Shown one piece after another: positions 1-7,429 of a stretch of DNA of 64,000 nt. Where the stretch lies: NCBI RefSeq assembly GCF_008634025.1, contig NZ_PDCM01000002.1, positions 4,319,501 to 4,383,500 of the forward strand. The letters run 5' to 3'. Below the pieces are notes generated by a model. The model searched no databases. It worked only from the letters and a program-made list of their open reading frames with translations, and was not told the DNA's origin. Positions within the stretch are counted from its first letter, which is position 1, and each line of letters begins with the position of its first letter. This stretch comes from Streptomyces albofaciens JCM 4342 (GTDB taxonomy: Bacteria > Actinomycetota > Actinomycetes > Streptomycetales > Streptomycetaceae). The position numbers and the translations under genes are program-made.

Positions 1-163
1 GTTCGGTTCCGTCCGGCTCGTCGTCTGAGCGGTGCTGGCGGTGGTTGTACGGGTCGACGACGAGTTCGTAGGGATCGACCCAGGCGAAGCGCCCTTCGAA
101 GGCGGGCTGCGCGGCGATGGTGTCGGTGCTGTCCGGTGCGGTGAGGGTGGTCGTGGTTGTCAT
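1..163 (-). CDS. ParB-like protein, N-terminus (cut by window edge)
   Basis: The ATG at 163 has a GGAG six bases upstream and opens a frame that runs off the left edge after about 54 codons. After a Thr-rich start, residues about 29-42 read WVDPYELVVDPYNHR. This resembles the start of the ParB/Spo0J nuclease-like fold, in which a short strand is followed by an N-x-R motif. ParB-family proteins bind centromere-like sites or nick DNA, and they are common on actinobacterial plasmids, ICEs and phages. It is the last gene of the minus-strand unit visible here, separated from the next gene by a strong hairpin. No ParA is in the window. The assignment rests on a short stretch only. Confidence 0.5.
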   Translation of the reverse strand, partial: MTTTTTLTAPDSTDTIAAQPAFEGRFAWVDPYELVVDPYNHRQHRSDDEPDGTE

Positions 164-184
164 GGGAGCTCCGTGGTGAGAAGA

Positions 185-208
185 GGGGCGGGCGGTGGCG
201 CCCGCCCC
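185..208 (-). terminator. GC-rich hairpin between two minus-strand genes
   Basis: Perfect 10-bp arms (185-194 and 199-208) flank a 4-base loop. The hairpin lies between the stop of the 221-874 gene and the start of the ParB-like gene, so it may terminate or attenuate read-through into the latter. There is no U-tract, as is usual in Streptomyces. Confidence 0.6.
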
Positions 209-220
209 TGCGCGTGTGGG

Positions 221-874
221 TCAGGCGGCAGCCGGTACGGCCTTCGGCTTGGCCTTGCGCTTGGGCTGCGCCGCGGCGGTCTTGGGTCGCGCGGTCGCCG
301 GGGCCTTCTTCGCCGTCCGCTTCGGGGTGGGCTTCTTGGTGGCGGCCTTGGGCGCGGGCTTGGACGGTGCGGCCTTCTTCGCGGGCGACTTCTTCACGGT
401 GGTCTTCTCTGCGGCCGGCTCGCTGGTTGTCGCGGCGGGAGCCTCCGGCTGGGCGGGCTGCTGCGGCGCGGGCTTGTCGGCGGTGGTGACAGGGATGCGG
501 GTGCCGTCGTAGCGGAGCTTGGCGCGGTGGCCTTGGAAGACGGGGAAGAGTCGCAGGTGGAGGGTGTTGAGGAGGGTGTCGAGGGGTGCTTCGACGGTGG
601 TGAAGTGGCATGCGGCGTTGTAGTGCGGGCCGGTCTTCTCGGGGCCGCGGGCGAACGTTTGGGCGGCGGAACCGTTCCACAGGCGGCGGATGCCGAAGGT
701 GCGGCCGTCCTGGTGGGTGAAGTGGATGGTTTCCGGGTCGATGGAGTCGTCGGCCTTGTGCCAGCCGTCGCCGAGCTTTTCGATGATCAGGTCGGCCAGG
801 AGGTAGAGGTCGATGAGGGAGATGTCGAAGGGGGCAGCTTCGGTGGCGGGGTTCTGGGCGGTTTCGGTGGTCAC
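221..874 (-). CDS. protein with histone H1-like Lys/Ala/Pro tail
   Basis: About 217 aa. The GTG at 874 is preferred over the upstream TTG because a GGAG sits nine bases before it. The first 120 residues are an ordinary globular region with aromatic residues (DGWHKADD, FTHQDGR). From about residue 120 the protein is a low-complexity tail rich in Lys, Ala and Pro with KKAPA- and PKRTAKK-like repeats, as in bacterial histone H1-like proteins. Such tails bind nucleic acid without sequence specificity. I do not recognise the globular domain. It is a single-gene unit driven by the conserved promoter at 930-957. A role in DNA binding or compaction is inferred only from the tail. Confidence 0.6.
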   Translation of the reverse strand: MTTETAQNPATEAAPFDISLIDLYLLADLIIEKLGDGWHKADDSIDPETIHFTHQDGRTFGIRRLWNGSAAQTFARGPEKTGPHYNAACHFTTVEAPLDTLLNTLHLRLFPVFQGHRAKLRYDGTRIPVTTADKPAPQQPAQPEAPAATTSEPAAEKTTVKKSPAKKAAPSKPAPKAATKKPTPKRTAKKAPATARPKTAAAQPKRKAKPKAVPAAA

Positions 875-897
875 GGTGGGTTTCTCCAAGAGGTGTG

Positions 898-920
898 GGG
901 TTGTGGTTTTCCCTCAACCC
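898..920 (-). promoter_or_regulatory. leader hairpin 1
   Basis: A GGGTTG/CAACCC inverted repeat lies 10 bases downstream of the -10 box at 930-935, just before the RBS of the 221-874 gene. The other copies of this promoter also carry a hairpin in the same place. Confidence 0.5.
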
Positions 921-929
921 GATAACTAA

Positions 930-957
930 ATTCTACTATGGTTAAGGGGGGCGTCAA
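930..957 (-). promoter_or_regulatory. conserved early promoter 1
   Basis: On the minus strand a -35 TTGACG (957-952) is followed after 16 bases by a -10 TAGAAT (935-930). The core CATAGTAGAATTTAGTTAT is shared with four other strong copies in this window. The -35 box overlaps the stop codon of the upstream PP-loop gene. Confidence 0.8.
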
Positions 958-1775
958 CTGCGAAGATGCAGGTCAGGCGGGGGCCAGGTCATGCACCAGC
1001 CGGAGTCGCAACCCACATCAAAGGGCAACTCCTCCTGTGCTGCCTCGACCGCTTCGAGCAGAGGCCGGCCGGTACGGGTCAGGAACACTGCGTCGCCCAT
1101 GCCACCCCACTGCCGCGTCTCGTTCAGCGACTCCTCAAGGCAGCAGGCACGCAGGAACAGCCCCGGACGGTCGCGACGCATCTCCTTCCAGCCCTCCAGC
1201 GACTTCAGCGGACAGAACCAGCAGGCGCTCTTCGGCGGCATCGGCAGGCCCGCGTCCGAGATGATCCGCTGGCAGTCGACCCGACGGAGCTTGAGGTCGA
1301 GCAGCGGGTAGACCAGCTGCTCGTACGGCTCGACCCGCCGGTTGGCCGCCCGAGCGATCTCATCGAGCGAGATGCCGACGGCGACCGTCGCCGGGTTGCT
1401 GGGTGTCGCACCATTCGCCTTGAGCCACTTGCCGGTGACCCAGATCTTGAAGTCCCGAGTGCAGCCCCGCGTGCCAGGGGCGCCGTTGGACATCCGGATG
1501 GGTATGGGTAGGGCGCGAGAGCCCTTGCGCATCATCCGGCCCCACAGTGTCTCCGTTCCCCCGGCGCGCAGTGTGCGATGCAGGACGTGCAGGTCAAGGC
1601 CGCTGGCTGCCGCGTACGGTCTCGCGACATGCCGTACATACTCCAGCGTCGCCGGGTCTTCGCTGTCGTCACCCACGTTCGCGAATAGCAGGGTGCGGTA
1701 CGGGATCTCGCGACGGGCAGCCAAGACCATGAGCGCAGTGCTCTGTACCCCGCCGCCGTAGCTGATCACGTTCAC
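954..1775 (-). CDS. PP-loop (PAPS reductase-like) phage protein
   Basis: 273 aa from GTG 1775, which overlaps the upstream stop by four bases (GTGA), so translation is coupled. Residues 3-13 (VISYGGGVQST) are a PP-loop ATP-pyrophosphatase motif of the PAPS reductase/DndC/QueC superfamily. Further on are GTRGCTRDFK and a SACWFCPLK cysteine pair plus late cysteines, suggesting a metal or Fe-S site. Family members adenylate a substrate before sulfur, nitrogen or reductive chemistry. Proteins of this size are common in actinobacteriophages, where they are labelled PAPS reductase without proven function. Sharing an operon with the methylase-like protein suggests nucleic-acid modification, but that is inference. 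Confidence 0.75.
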   Translation of the reverse strand: MNVISYGGGVQSTALMVLAARREIPYRTLLFANVGDDSEDPATLEYVRHVARPYAAASGLDLHVLHRTLRAGGTETLWGRMMRKGSRALPIPIRMSNGAPGTRGCTRDFKIWVTGKWLKANGATPSNPATVAVGISLDEIARAANRRVEPYEQLVYPLLDLKLRRVDCQRIISDAGLPMPPKSACWFCPLKSLEGWKEMRRDRPGLFLRACCLEESLNETRQWGGMGDAVFLTRTGRPLLEAVEAAQEELPFDVGCDSGWCMTWPPPDLHLRS

Positions 1776-2863
1776 GCGGCGTACTCCGTGGCCTGGTCGA
1801 GGAGGCGCTGAGCCATCCCGACGGCGGCAACGAGTTTCGCCTGGCCCAGTACGGAGTTGCGGTGTTCGATCACGGCTCGGGCGTGTGCGGCGGCGTCCTC
1901 GATGGCCCTGGGGTTGGCCAGGGTGTCGGCACAAGCCACCGTGACGCGGGGGCCGAGGCCCCAGATGATGGCGTTGACGGCGGCGCAGGCGGCAGCGATC
2001 TCGTCGATATCGCACATCGACCACTGGAAGTCGGCGGGATCCAGGCTCCTCTCGCGCAGGTTTTGCGCTGCGGCGCGCAGCAGGCCGCCGCTGCCGCCGG
2101 CCGGGTCGTGGATGTGCTGGCCTGGCTGCGGGCGTCCGGTCTCGGCGTCGGCCATCAGGGTGCCCAGGGCGTTGAAGCCCATGAGGCCAGCCATGGTTTC
2201 CGCAACGGAAGCCGGGGTGTGGAACTCGCCGAGTCCCTGTTGGGCGCCGCGACTTCGCAGCAGCATCATCACGGGCGAGAGCACGTCGGTCATGGAGCGC
2301 AGGTAGGGGTCGGTGTACCCGGTCAGGGTGAGCAGGCCATTCTTCAGGGCTGCTTCCGTGACGGCGCGGACGGCGGATATGCGGTTCTTGTCGACGTCCG
2401 TGTCGTTCAGCCACTCGTGGAGGATGCGGGCCCGGTCGATGAGGTCGGGGCGCTGGATCCAGTGGGTGGACCAGATCTCGCGGTACATGCCGATCAGGTT
2501 TGTGTCGTTCAGGCTGAGGATCTGCGTTGCGAGGTCGGGCCCGTTCGGGTCCTGTTGGCCGATCAGGCCGAGGGCGGCCACGATGCCGATCGGTACGTTT
2601 ATGTGGTTGCCGCCGTGCTGTCGATGCCAGGCGCCGGCGACGGCTTCGCCGATCTGCATGGCCTGGGCGTGGGGGTCGCTCGCGGGGCGGACGCTGATGG
2701 TGCGCGGGGGTGCCGGTGTGCTGGGCTGTTTCTTGGTTGGCCGCGGCGCGGGTGAAGGCGGAGTGGCGCGGCTTGGCTTCGCGGCGAAGGTTGCCGGGGC
2801 CTTGGGTTGCGGCGGCATGGGGGTCGGCTGGAGGTCGGCGAAGAGGTCGAGCTGCTGTGTCAT
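1772..2863 (-). CDS. N-6 DNA methylase-like protein lacking motif IV
   Basis: 363 aa from ATG 2863. A Pro-rich, poorly conserved N-terminus (about 65 residues) is followed by a helical region resembling HsdM N-terminal domains, then a SAM-binding motif I at residues 252-261 (HDPAGGSGGL). After motif I come CDIDEIAAACAAVNAI and VACADTLANP, but no (N/D)PP(Y/F) catalytic tetrapeptide appears before the C-terminus at 363. It therefore looks like a type I/N6-adenine methylase fold without the catalytic motif. It may be inactive, or a SAM-binding partner of the coupled PP-loop protein downstream. Transcribed from the promoter at 2963-2990. Confidence 0.7.
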   Translation of the reverse strand: MTQQLDLFADLQPTPMPPQPKAPATFAAKPSRATPPSPAPRPTKKQPSTPAPPRTISVRPASDPHAQAMQIGEAVAGAWHRQHGGNHINVPIGIVAALGLIGQQDPNGPDLATQILSLNDTNLIGMYREIWSTHWIQRPDLIDRARILHEWLNDTDVDKNRISAVRAVTEAALKNGLLTLTGYTDPYLRSMTDVLSPVMMLLRSRGAQQGLGEFHTPASVAETMAGLMGFNALGTLMADAETGRPQPGQHIHDPAGGSGGLLRAAAQNLRERSLDPADFQWSMCDIDEIAAACAAVNAIIWGLGPRVTVACADTLANPRAIEDAAAHARAVIEHRNSVLGQAKLVAAVGMAQRLLDQATEYAA

Positions 2864-2899
2864 GGGGGTCCGAATCGGTCGGGGTGGTGAAAATGCGGC

Positions 2900-2927
2900 G
2901 GCCCGCCCTGCGGGTGCGGGGCGGGCC
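2900..2927 (-). terminator. strong hairpin in the methylase-like gene leader
   Basis: Perfect 9-bp arms (2900-2908 and 2919-2927), followed on the minus strand by GCCGCATTTT. It lies between promoter 2 and the start codon at 2863, so it is placed as an attenuator rather than an end-of-operon terminator. Confidence 0.6.
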
Positions 2928-2928
2928 A

Positions 2929-2953
2929 GGGTTGAAGGTTTCCCCCTCAACCC
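2929..2953 (-). promoter_or_regulatory. leader hairpin 2
   Basis: GGGTTGA/TCAACCC arms lie right after the -10 box of promoter 2. Same position and nearly the same stem as leader hairpin 1. Confidence 0.5.
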
Positions 2954-2962
2954 CATAACTAA

Positions 2963-2990
2963 ATTCTACTATGCTAGCGGGTGGGGTCAA
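2963..2990 (-). promoter_or_regulatory. conserved early promoter 2
   Basis: -35 TTGACC (2990-2985), 16-base spacer, -10 TAGAAT (2968-2963), with the shared CATAGTAGAATTTAGTTAT core. Drives the methylase-like/PP-loop operon. Confidence 0.8.
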
Positions 2991-3011
2991 CTGCGCTACG
3001 GAGCGCGTGAG

Positions 3012-3707
3012 TTAGCCGTGGCCGACCCACAGCACGCCGTACGGAGTGAATCGCGTGGTGAAATCCGCGTGCTCCTCAATCACGGTTGCCACCGTGGAGC
3101 AGTCGATCCGCCCGCACCGGTCCCGGTACGGCTCCAGATCCCAGTCAGCGCGTGTGCCGACCGCCGAGGCGAAGAGCTGGGTGTAGTTGTTGCCGAACGC
3201 CACGACCCGATTCCGGCAGGAGTCGTGCAGGTCTCGAAGCCGGCGGCGCCACAGGGGGTCGTCGCCGGACGGCCGCCAGTCGAAGTCCGGATCCGTCTCC
3301 GCCGAATCCATCAGGGCGGCCCACGCCACCGCGCGCTCACGCGATCGCACGGCCGGGGTGAACGTCCAGGCGCCGAGCGCCACCCCCTTGCCGAGCGGCG
3401 GCCGCCCCTGCCGCTCCATGAGATCGGAGTGCAGCTCGTACGCCAAGCAGTGGGCCTGGCTGAACGTGCGAGTACGCTTCGTGGAGAACAAGTAGTGCCA
3501 TTCCGCGAGGCTGTCCTCGGGCCGACGAATGCACATGCGCCAAGTCCCGTACCGCCCTCGCGCAGATGGCCGGGCGTCCGCGGCGGCCGTTATCAGGCGT
3601 GCGCGCTCCATCCGTGCCGGAGTGCGCGGGGCGAGCGTGGGCGGATCGGTGATCGTCGTACGGGCCGGAGCCTTCTCTGTGCGGAGATCGCTGGGGCTGT
3701 TGGGCAT
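3012..3707 (-). CDS. hypothetical phage protein, paralogue A
   Basis: 231 aa from ATG 3707 (TTGGAGAAACACC precedes it). No known domain recognised. The last 65 residues (about RNRVVAFGNNYTQLF to the end) align with the C-terminus of the next gene downstream (3826-4350): both have FGN, then WD.EPYRD, a short loop, and end TPYG.LW. The pair therefore arose by duplication or both carry the same C-terminal domain. The N-terminal 50 residues are Ser/Pro/Arg-rich and probably disordered. It has its own weak promoter and a 12-bp leader hairpin. Confidence 0.65.
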   Translation of the reverse strand: MPNSPSDLRTEKAPARTTITDPPTLAPRTPARMERARLITAAADARPSARGRYGTWRMCIRRPEDSLAEWHYLFSTKRTRTFSQAHCLAYELHSDLMERQGRPPLGKGVALGAWTFTPAVRSRERAVAWAALMDSAETDPDFDWRPSGDDPLWRRRLRDLHDSCRNRVVAFGNNYTQLFASAVGTRADWDLEPYRDRCGRIDCSTVATVIEEHADFTTRFTPYGVLWVGHG

Positions 3708-3725
3708 GGTGTTTCTCCAATCGGG

Positions 3726-3755
3726 CGGTGGCCCGCCGAATCGGGCGGGCCACCG
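3726..3755 (-). terminator. 12-bp leader hairpin
   Basis: Perfect arms 3726-3737 and 3744-3755 lie between the weak promoter at 3781 and the ATG at 3707. Confidence 0.6.
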
Positions 3756-3780
3756 TGACAGGACCATCCACATAGTGCGT

Positions 3781-3808
3781 CTTCTACTATGGATGGCGAT
3801 GTGGCTGA
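3781..3808 (-). promoter_or_regulatory. weak variant of the conserved early promoter
   Basis: Keeps the CATAGTAGAA core (-10 TAGAAG at 3786-3781) but has no TTGAC box. The best -35 is TTCAGC with a 17-base spacer. It would be weaker or activator-dependent. Confidence 0.4.
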
Positions 3809-3825
3809 ATGATCGAGCCCGGTAG

Positions 3826-4350
3826 TCAGCCCTGGTCGAGCCAGAGCAGCCCGTAGGGCGTCTGCCGCAATGTACTCATCGCCGCCTTGCCGATGTCGGC
3901 TCGAACGTCCGCCCAGTTCACCCGGCCGAACGGATCCCGGTAGGGCTCCACGTCCCAGATGCCTTCGGGACTGGCGGAGGCGATCACGTCAGCCACGGAA
4001 TTGCCGAATCCGACCACTTTCGCCTCGTGTTCCTCGATCAGCAGCCGGAGTTCCGATGGCTCGGCTGTGCCAGCATCCGCACGGGCTGCCCAGGCCAGAG
4101 CGCACCCCCGGCATGAGGCGCTGGGCCTGAAGGTCACCTCGCAGATCACCACCTGAGTGAGGCGCTGCCCGGCTGTTCCTGCGGCTGCCGTTCGGTGCCA
4201 CCGGCTCGCGGTCGCCCTGGCGGCTGCTTCGGTGCTGGTCGTACGGGAAGGCAGAAGGTACGACGACGTGCCGCTGTCGCGGGTGGGTTCATGGAAGACG
4301 ATGCGCCACGCACCGAGAAACCGCTCCGCCTGATGGGGCGCGCGCTTCAC
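3826..4350 (-). CDS. hypothetical phage protein, paralogue B
   Basis: 174 aa from GTG 4350, overlapping the upstream stop as GTGA. Its C-terminal 65 residues resemble those of 3012-3707 (VVGFGNSVADV, DVEPYRDPFGRV, TPYGLLW). The middle contains a CRGC cysteine pair. No function assigned. Coupled to 4347-4823, so the two products are made together. Confidence 0.6.
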   Translation of the reverse strand: MKRAPHQAERFLGAWRIVFHEPTRDSGTSSYLLPSRTTSTEAAARATASRWHRTAAAGTAGQRLTQVVICEVTFRPSASCRGCALAWAARADAGTAEPSELRLLIEEHEAKVVGFGNSVADVIASASPEGIWDVEPYRDPFGRVNWADVRADIGKAAMSTLRQTPYGLLWLDQG

Positions 4351-4823
4351 CGGTCGTCTCCCCATGCTTCGGAGACCATGCGTGACAGCCACAGGCCGAA
4401 GCCGGCGGGGTCGTGCCGTATCCAGTGCTCGGAGTAGAGGGCGGCGAACGCCGCGTGCTTTTCCCGCTCGTCGCGAGTGAGCGGAACGTCCACGCGGGCG
4501 TGGTGGCGCCCGCGTGGCCAGGTCGGCCGGGTGGAGCCGGGCGCGGCGTGGTCGGCGTGCCAGTGGGTGTTGGCGCCGATCTGAAGTGGGGCTTGGAGGT
4601 GGAGCGGGATGTCCATCAGGGTGAAGTTGGCGATGCTGGTGTGGTAGGTGCCGACGGTTCCGCCGACGGCGTCTTCCGGCAGGTCGATCCATACTCGGTG
4701 GCCGTACTCCTCGCGGGGGCCAGCCTCGATCACGAAGCGGTTGTAGACGATGGCGGGGCCGTCCTGGGCGTCGTACGCCGCGCAGACGCGGTCACCGGGC
4801 TTGTAGGGGGCGGGGGCGGTCAT
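4347..4823 (-). CDS. hypothetical protein with KPGDRV start
   Basis: 158 aa from ATG 4823 (GGAAGAGAGC upstream). It begins with a short SH3/KOW-like stretch (YKPGDRVCAAYDAQDGPA) and is rich in His and Trp. No recognised family or catalytic motif. It lies between 4844-5362 and the coupled 3826-4350 in the unit started by promoter 4. Confidence 0.6.
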   Translation of the reverse strand: MTAPAPYKPGDRVCAAYDAQDGPAIVYNRFVIEAGPREEYGHRVWIDLPEDAVGGTVGTYHTSIANFTLMDIPLHLQAPLQIGANTHWHADHAAPGSTRPTWPRGRHHARVDVPLTRDEREKHAAFAALYSEHWIRHDPAGFGLWLSRMVSEAWGDDR

Positions 4824-4843
4824 GTGCTCTCTTCCGGTTCTGG

Positions 4844-5362
4844 TCACTTCTGGGCTGTGGTGGCGTACGCCTTGGCGGCTGCGGCGCGCTGAGCCGTAGC
4901 GGGGCACGGGCCGAGGAGGTGCTTGAGGGCTGCCAGGAGGCGGCGGGTGTCGGACTCGCGCCAGGCGTCGTCGGCGATTTCGATCAGACGAGCCACGTCT
5001 TCTTCCCTGGTGGGGTGAGGGATGTGGCAGGGGCAGGTGCTCGTCGCGTATGAGTTCAGGGCGCTGAGGGCTCGGGCGTGGTCGGACACAGGTGCGCACT
5101 TCTGGTGGCGCTTGAGGGGCTTGGCGCGTCGCAGGTGGCTGTAGAAGCGTTCGCCCTGCCAGCCGCAGACCATGCACTGGACGGGCCACTGGACATCGGA
5201 GCCGGGGTAGCCGGAGCGGGCGGCCCAGCCGAGTTCGTCGATGCGGGCGAAGGCGACGGTGGCCGAGATCAAGTTGCGCGGCGTGGGGGCGAGGGCCATC
5301 AGGTAGAAGTCGAGGGCGCGGGCGCCCTGCCAGGTGTCGCCGGGGTGTATGTCGAACTGCAC
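4844..5362 (-). CDS. hypothetical protein with C2HC-like zinc site
   Basis: 172 aa from GTG 5362 (AAGGAG ten bases upstream, better placed than the distal start at 5416). Cysteines 63 and 66 (CMVC), His 86 and Cys 89 have the spacing of a small zinc ribbon, followed by a second CPCH cluster near 110. The C-terminal half is helical. First gene after promoter 4, so probably an early protein. Function unknown; nucleic-acid or protein binding is a guess from the zinc site. Confidence 0.6.
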   Translation of the reverse strand: MQFDIHPGDTWQGARALDFYLMALAPTPRNLISATVAFARIDELGWAARSGYPGSDVQWPVQCMVCGWQGERFYSHLRRAKPLKRHQKCAPVSDHARALSALNSYATSTCPCHIPHPTREEDVARLIEIADDAWRESDTRRLLAALKHLLGPCPATAQRAAAAKAYATTAQK

Positions 5363-5389
5363 GATCAGGTATCTCCTTGAGGTGGTGAA

Positions 5390-5418
5390 GGGTGAGGGGG
5401 TGCGGCACCCCCTCACCC
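5390..5418 (-). promoter_or_regulatory. leader hairpin 4
   Basis: GGGTGAGGGGG/CCCCCTCACCC arms lie directly downstream of the -10 of promoter 4. This is the strongest of the leader hairpins. Confidence 0.6.
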
Positions 5419-5427
5419 GTTAACGAA

Positions 5428-5455
5428 ATTCTACTATGTATGTGGGGTGGGTCAA
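5428..5455 (-). promoter_or_regulatory. conserved early promoter 4
   Basis: -35 TTGACC (5455-5450), 16-base spacer, -10 TAGAAT (5433-5428), then TTCGTTAAC. Drives the four-gene unit 5362 to 3826. Confidence 0.8.
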
Positions 5456-5473
5456 CTACGCAGCGTTACGGAA

Positions 5474-5953
5474 CTAGGAGGCGGGTGCCTTCTGGTGCTG
5501 TCGCATCTCCTCTGTGGACATGCGGCCGGCGAGTCCGTCGTACGGCGCCGTCCATGTCCAGCCGGGCCGGACATCCTCGGCCCGCACGACGCCCCCGCTG
5601 GTGTGGAGATGAAGGTGCGGTATCGTCACCGACCGGTTGTTGACCCGCAGTACCTCGTACCAAGTGCCGCGGTACTTGGCGAAGTCACCGCGCTGGAAGT
5701 CGTCTCTCGACCATCGTTTGCGGCCCTTGCGGGGGGTCTCGGTGCACCGCCTCGAAACAGGGCTGACGCGGTGGCGGGTGTACCAGCCGCTGAAGATCTC
5801 GTTGGCAGTTGGGTGGTCGGTGGTCAGTCGGTACCAGGTACTGGTGGCGAGTGCGTCGACGGCCGTGATCTCGAAAGCCACGGGCAGGCCCTCGACGTCG
5901 AGGACGTGGCGGCCATCGGCGTGACGCAACCAGACAGGGTCGCCGGGTTTCAC
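5474..5953 (-). CDS. hypothetical protein with two SH3-like segments
   Basis: 159 aa from GTG 5953, which overlaps the upstream stop. Two segments look like small beta-barrels: residues 1-55 (VKPGDPVWLRHADG, TWYRLT) and about 85-140 (RGDFAKYRGTWYEVLRV, SVTIPHLHLH). No catalytic motif. Such SH3/KOW-like folds bind proteins or nucleic acids. Last gene of a unit with 5950-6372. Confidence 0.6.
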   Translation of the reverse strand: MKPGDPVWLRHADGRHVLDVEGLPVAFEITAVDALATSTWYRLTTDHPTANEIFSGWYTRHRVSPVSRRCTETPRKGRKRWSRDDFQRGDFAKYRGTWYEVLRVNNRSVTIPHLHLHTSGGVVRAEDVRPGWTWTAPYDGLAGRMSTEEMRQHQKAPAS

Positions 5954-6372
5954 ATCTGCCTCCCGGAGTCGTCCGTGGACAGCAGTACGGCCAGGGACAG
6001 GAAGACCAGCAGGGACAGCTCGTTGTTCGCCTTGCAGGTCAGCCAGGTGCAGGCAAAGAAGGCGGGATGCACTCCGTCGCAGAACTCTTCCAGGGAGCCG
6101 CCCGGCTTGTCGGCCGTCCACTTGCGCGTGGCATCGATCAGTTCGTGGGCAAAGCGGTCTTCGTGGAATGTCCCCCGCACGGCCTGGGTGTTGCGTGCCG
6201 CCCATGAGGCCACCAGCAGCAACCGGCATCGGCGGGTGGGGGAGAGCTGCCCCCACAAGTGCAGTAGGGCACGGTGGTTGGCGAGCACGAGATGCGGTTC
6301 CGGGTGAGAGAAGTCGGCCAGAAAGCGGGAGGTGGTTATCAGGGTGCGGTGCAGGGATGCGTGGTCGGTCAC
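5950..6372 (-). CDS. hypothetical helical protein
   Basis: 140 aa from GTG 6372 (GAAGAGGAATCACTC upstream). Mostly alpha-helical, with LLVASWAARNTQAVRG and a hydrophobic C-terminal stretch LSLLVFLSLAVLLS that could be buried helix or a membrane segment. No family recognised. Coupled to 5474-5953. Confidence 0.55.
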   Translation of the reverse strand: MTDHASLHRTLITTSRFLADFSHPEPHLVLANHRALLHLWGQLSPTRRCRLLLVASWAARNTQAVRGTFHEDRFAHELIDATRKWTADKPGGSLEEFCDGVHPAFFACTWLTCKANNELSLLVFLSLAVLLSTDDSGRQM

Positions 6373-6398
6373 GAGTGATTCCTCTTCGGGTCGGTCAA

Positions 6399-6803
6399 TT
6401 AGCTGTGCTTCAGCGGCGGGGAAGCGGTCGGCGCCGGGGAGGGGTGAAGGGCTTGCGCTGCGCTGGTCAGTGCGTACGCCTCCGCGAAACGTTCGAGGTG
6501 GATGAGTGCGCAGACTTCGAACATCAGCGTCCAGTGGCATTCGGGCACGGCGTCCGCGAACTCTTCGTATTTCAGGTGGCGTTTGGCGCTGGTGCGCCGC
6601 GCGAAGGCCCGCTGAACGATGTGTTCCATGGCTGTGGTGGCACGGCGGACCTGCCGCGAGTTCAGATCGAGACTGCTGATCACGTCGGCAACCGCCAGCA
6701 GCGGCAGGCGTCTATGCAGCATCAGGGTGCGAAGTCCTTCCAAGAGGTGTCGGGCCGCCGGCTGCGGGTGCGACCAGCGGCGGTGTGTCAGTAAGAGGCC
6801 CAC
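6399..6803 (-). CDS. hypothetical protein
   Basis: 134 aa from GTG 6803, whose start overlaps the end of the upstream frameshifted gene by 16 bases. An alternative ATG at 6722 has GGAAGG upstream. The middle (LPLLAVADVISSLDLNSRQVRRATTAMEHIV) is helical and HTH-like in spacing, but I cannot place it in a family. The tail is Pro/Ser/Ala-rich. Confidence 0.55.
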   Translation of the reverse strand: MGLLLTHRRWSHPQPAARHLLEGLRTLMLHRRLPLLAVADVISSLDLNSRQVRRATTAMEHIVQRAFARRTSAKRHLKYEEFADAVPECHWTLMFEVCALIHLERFAEAYALTSAAQALHPSPAPTASPPLKHS

Positions 6804-6951
6804 CGAAGAGGGGCCGGGTGGACCTCGTGTTTCTCGGCGATCGTTCCGGTGTGGCCACCGTCGTGCCCCCGGTGGCGTCCTCGCGTGCCTGCTTGTAGGC
6901 GGCTTCGAGGGCGGGACCGGAGGCGGTGATGTAGAACTCGACGGAGCCCAT
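6788..6951 (-). pseudogene. small conserved actinobacterial protein with -1 frameshift
   Basis: ATG 6951 (GGAGAGGCAG upstream) starts MGSVEFYITASGP and ALEAAYKQAREDA. After about 27 codons the family's second half, GHDGGHTGTIAEKHEV, continues in the -1 frame and stops at 6788. The switch point is a run of five Gs at about 6872-6868. A -1 slip on GGG reads T-G-G-H-D-G-G-H-T. If no slip occurs, the frame runs to 6712 with no family resemblance. The -1 product ends inside the start of the next gene, as expected for the native arrangement. It could be a mutation, a sequencing error or a programmed shift. Confidence 0.5.
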
Positions 6952-7028
6952 CTCTGCCTCTCCTTTCGGGCGAGTGGGCATGACGCGGTCCGTCCCGGCC
7001 AGGGCGGACCGTCGCGTGCCAGCGGTCG

Positions 7029-7373
7029 TCAGCGGATGTGCACGCGGGGCCGACTGGTGCGCATGACACGCGGCAGCCGGGAGGCGGAGAATGAGCACCC
7101 GGGCACCTGGGAGGAATCGGCGTCGGCGGCGAGGACGATGGTGATGGACTCTTCAAGTACGGCTCGGCGGTGACAGGGAGTGAATTGCTCGGCCCATCGC
7201 TCCATGGCCGATCCGTCGGCGCGGTCCTCGCCGACTGCGTCCGCGTGCAACTGCCAGGCGTCGACCAGGTAGTTGGCGGCCAGCAGGAGCGCGGCTTCTG
7301 CCTGGTGCTCGGTGAGGCCGTAGTCGGTGGCGGTCGCCAGGACGGTCAGCGGGTCGGGCGTAGGTGTGTTCAC
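7029..7373 (-). CDS. hypothetical early protein
   Basis: 114 aa from GTG 7373. Residues about 10-85 (LTVLATATDYGLTEHQAEAA to VLEESITIVL) form regular amphipathic helices. The last 30 residues are Arg/Ser-rich. No family recognised. Transcribed from the promoter at 7460-7487, the only copy with a perfect TTGACA, so probably strongly expressed. Confidence 0.6.
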   Translation of the reverse strand: MNTPTPDPLTVLATATDYGLTEHQAEAALLLAANYLVDAWQLHADAVGEDRADGSAMERWAEQFTPCHRRAVLEESITIVLAADADSSQVPGCSFSASRLPRVMRTSRPRVHIR

Positions 7374-7429
7374 GGGAGTCCTAATCAGTAGTTAGCGGTT
7401 CCGGTCCGGGACGCGGTCTTTCGTTCATC

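Noticed and set aside
954..2990. One 678-codon minus-strand open frame
   Set aside because: Its first 400 codons are the wrong frame across the methylase-like gene; only the PP-loop part is real.
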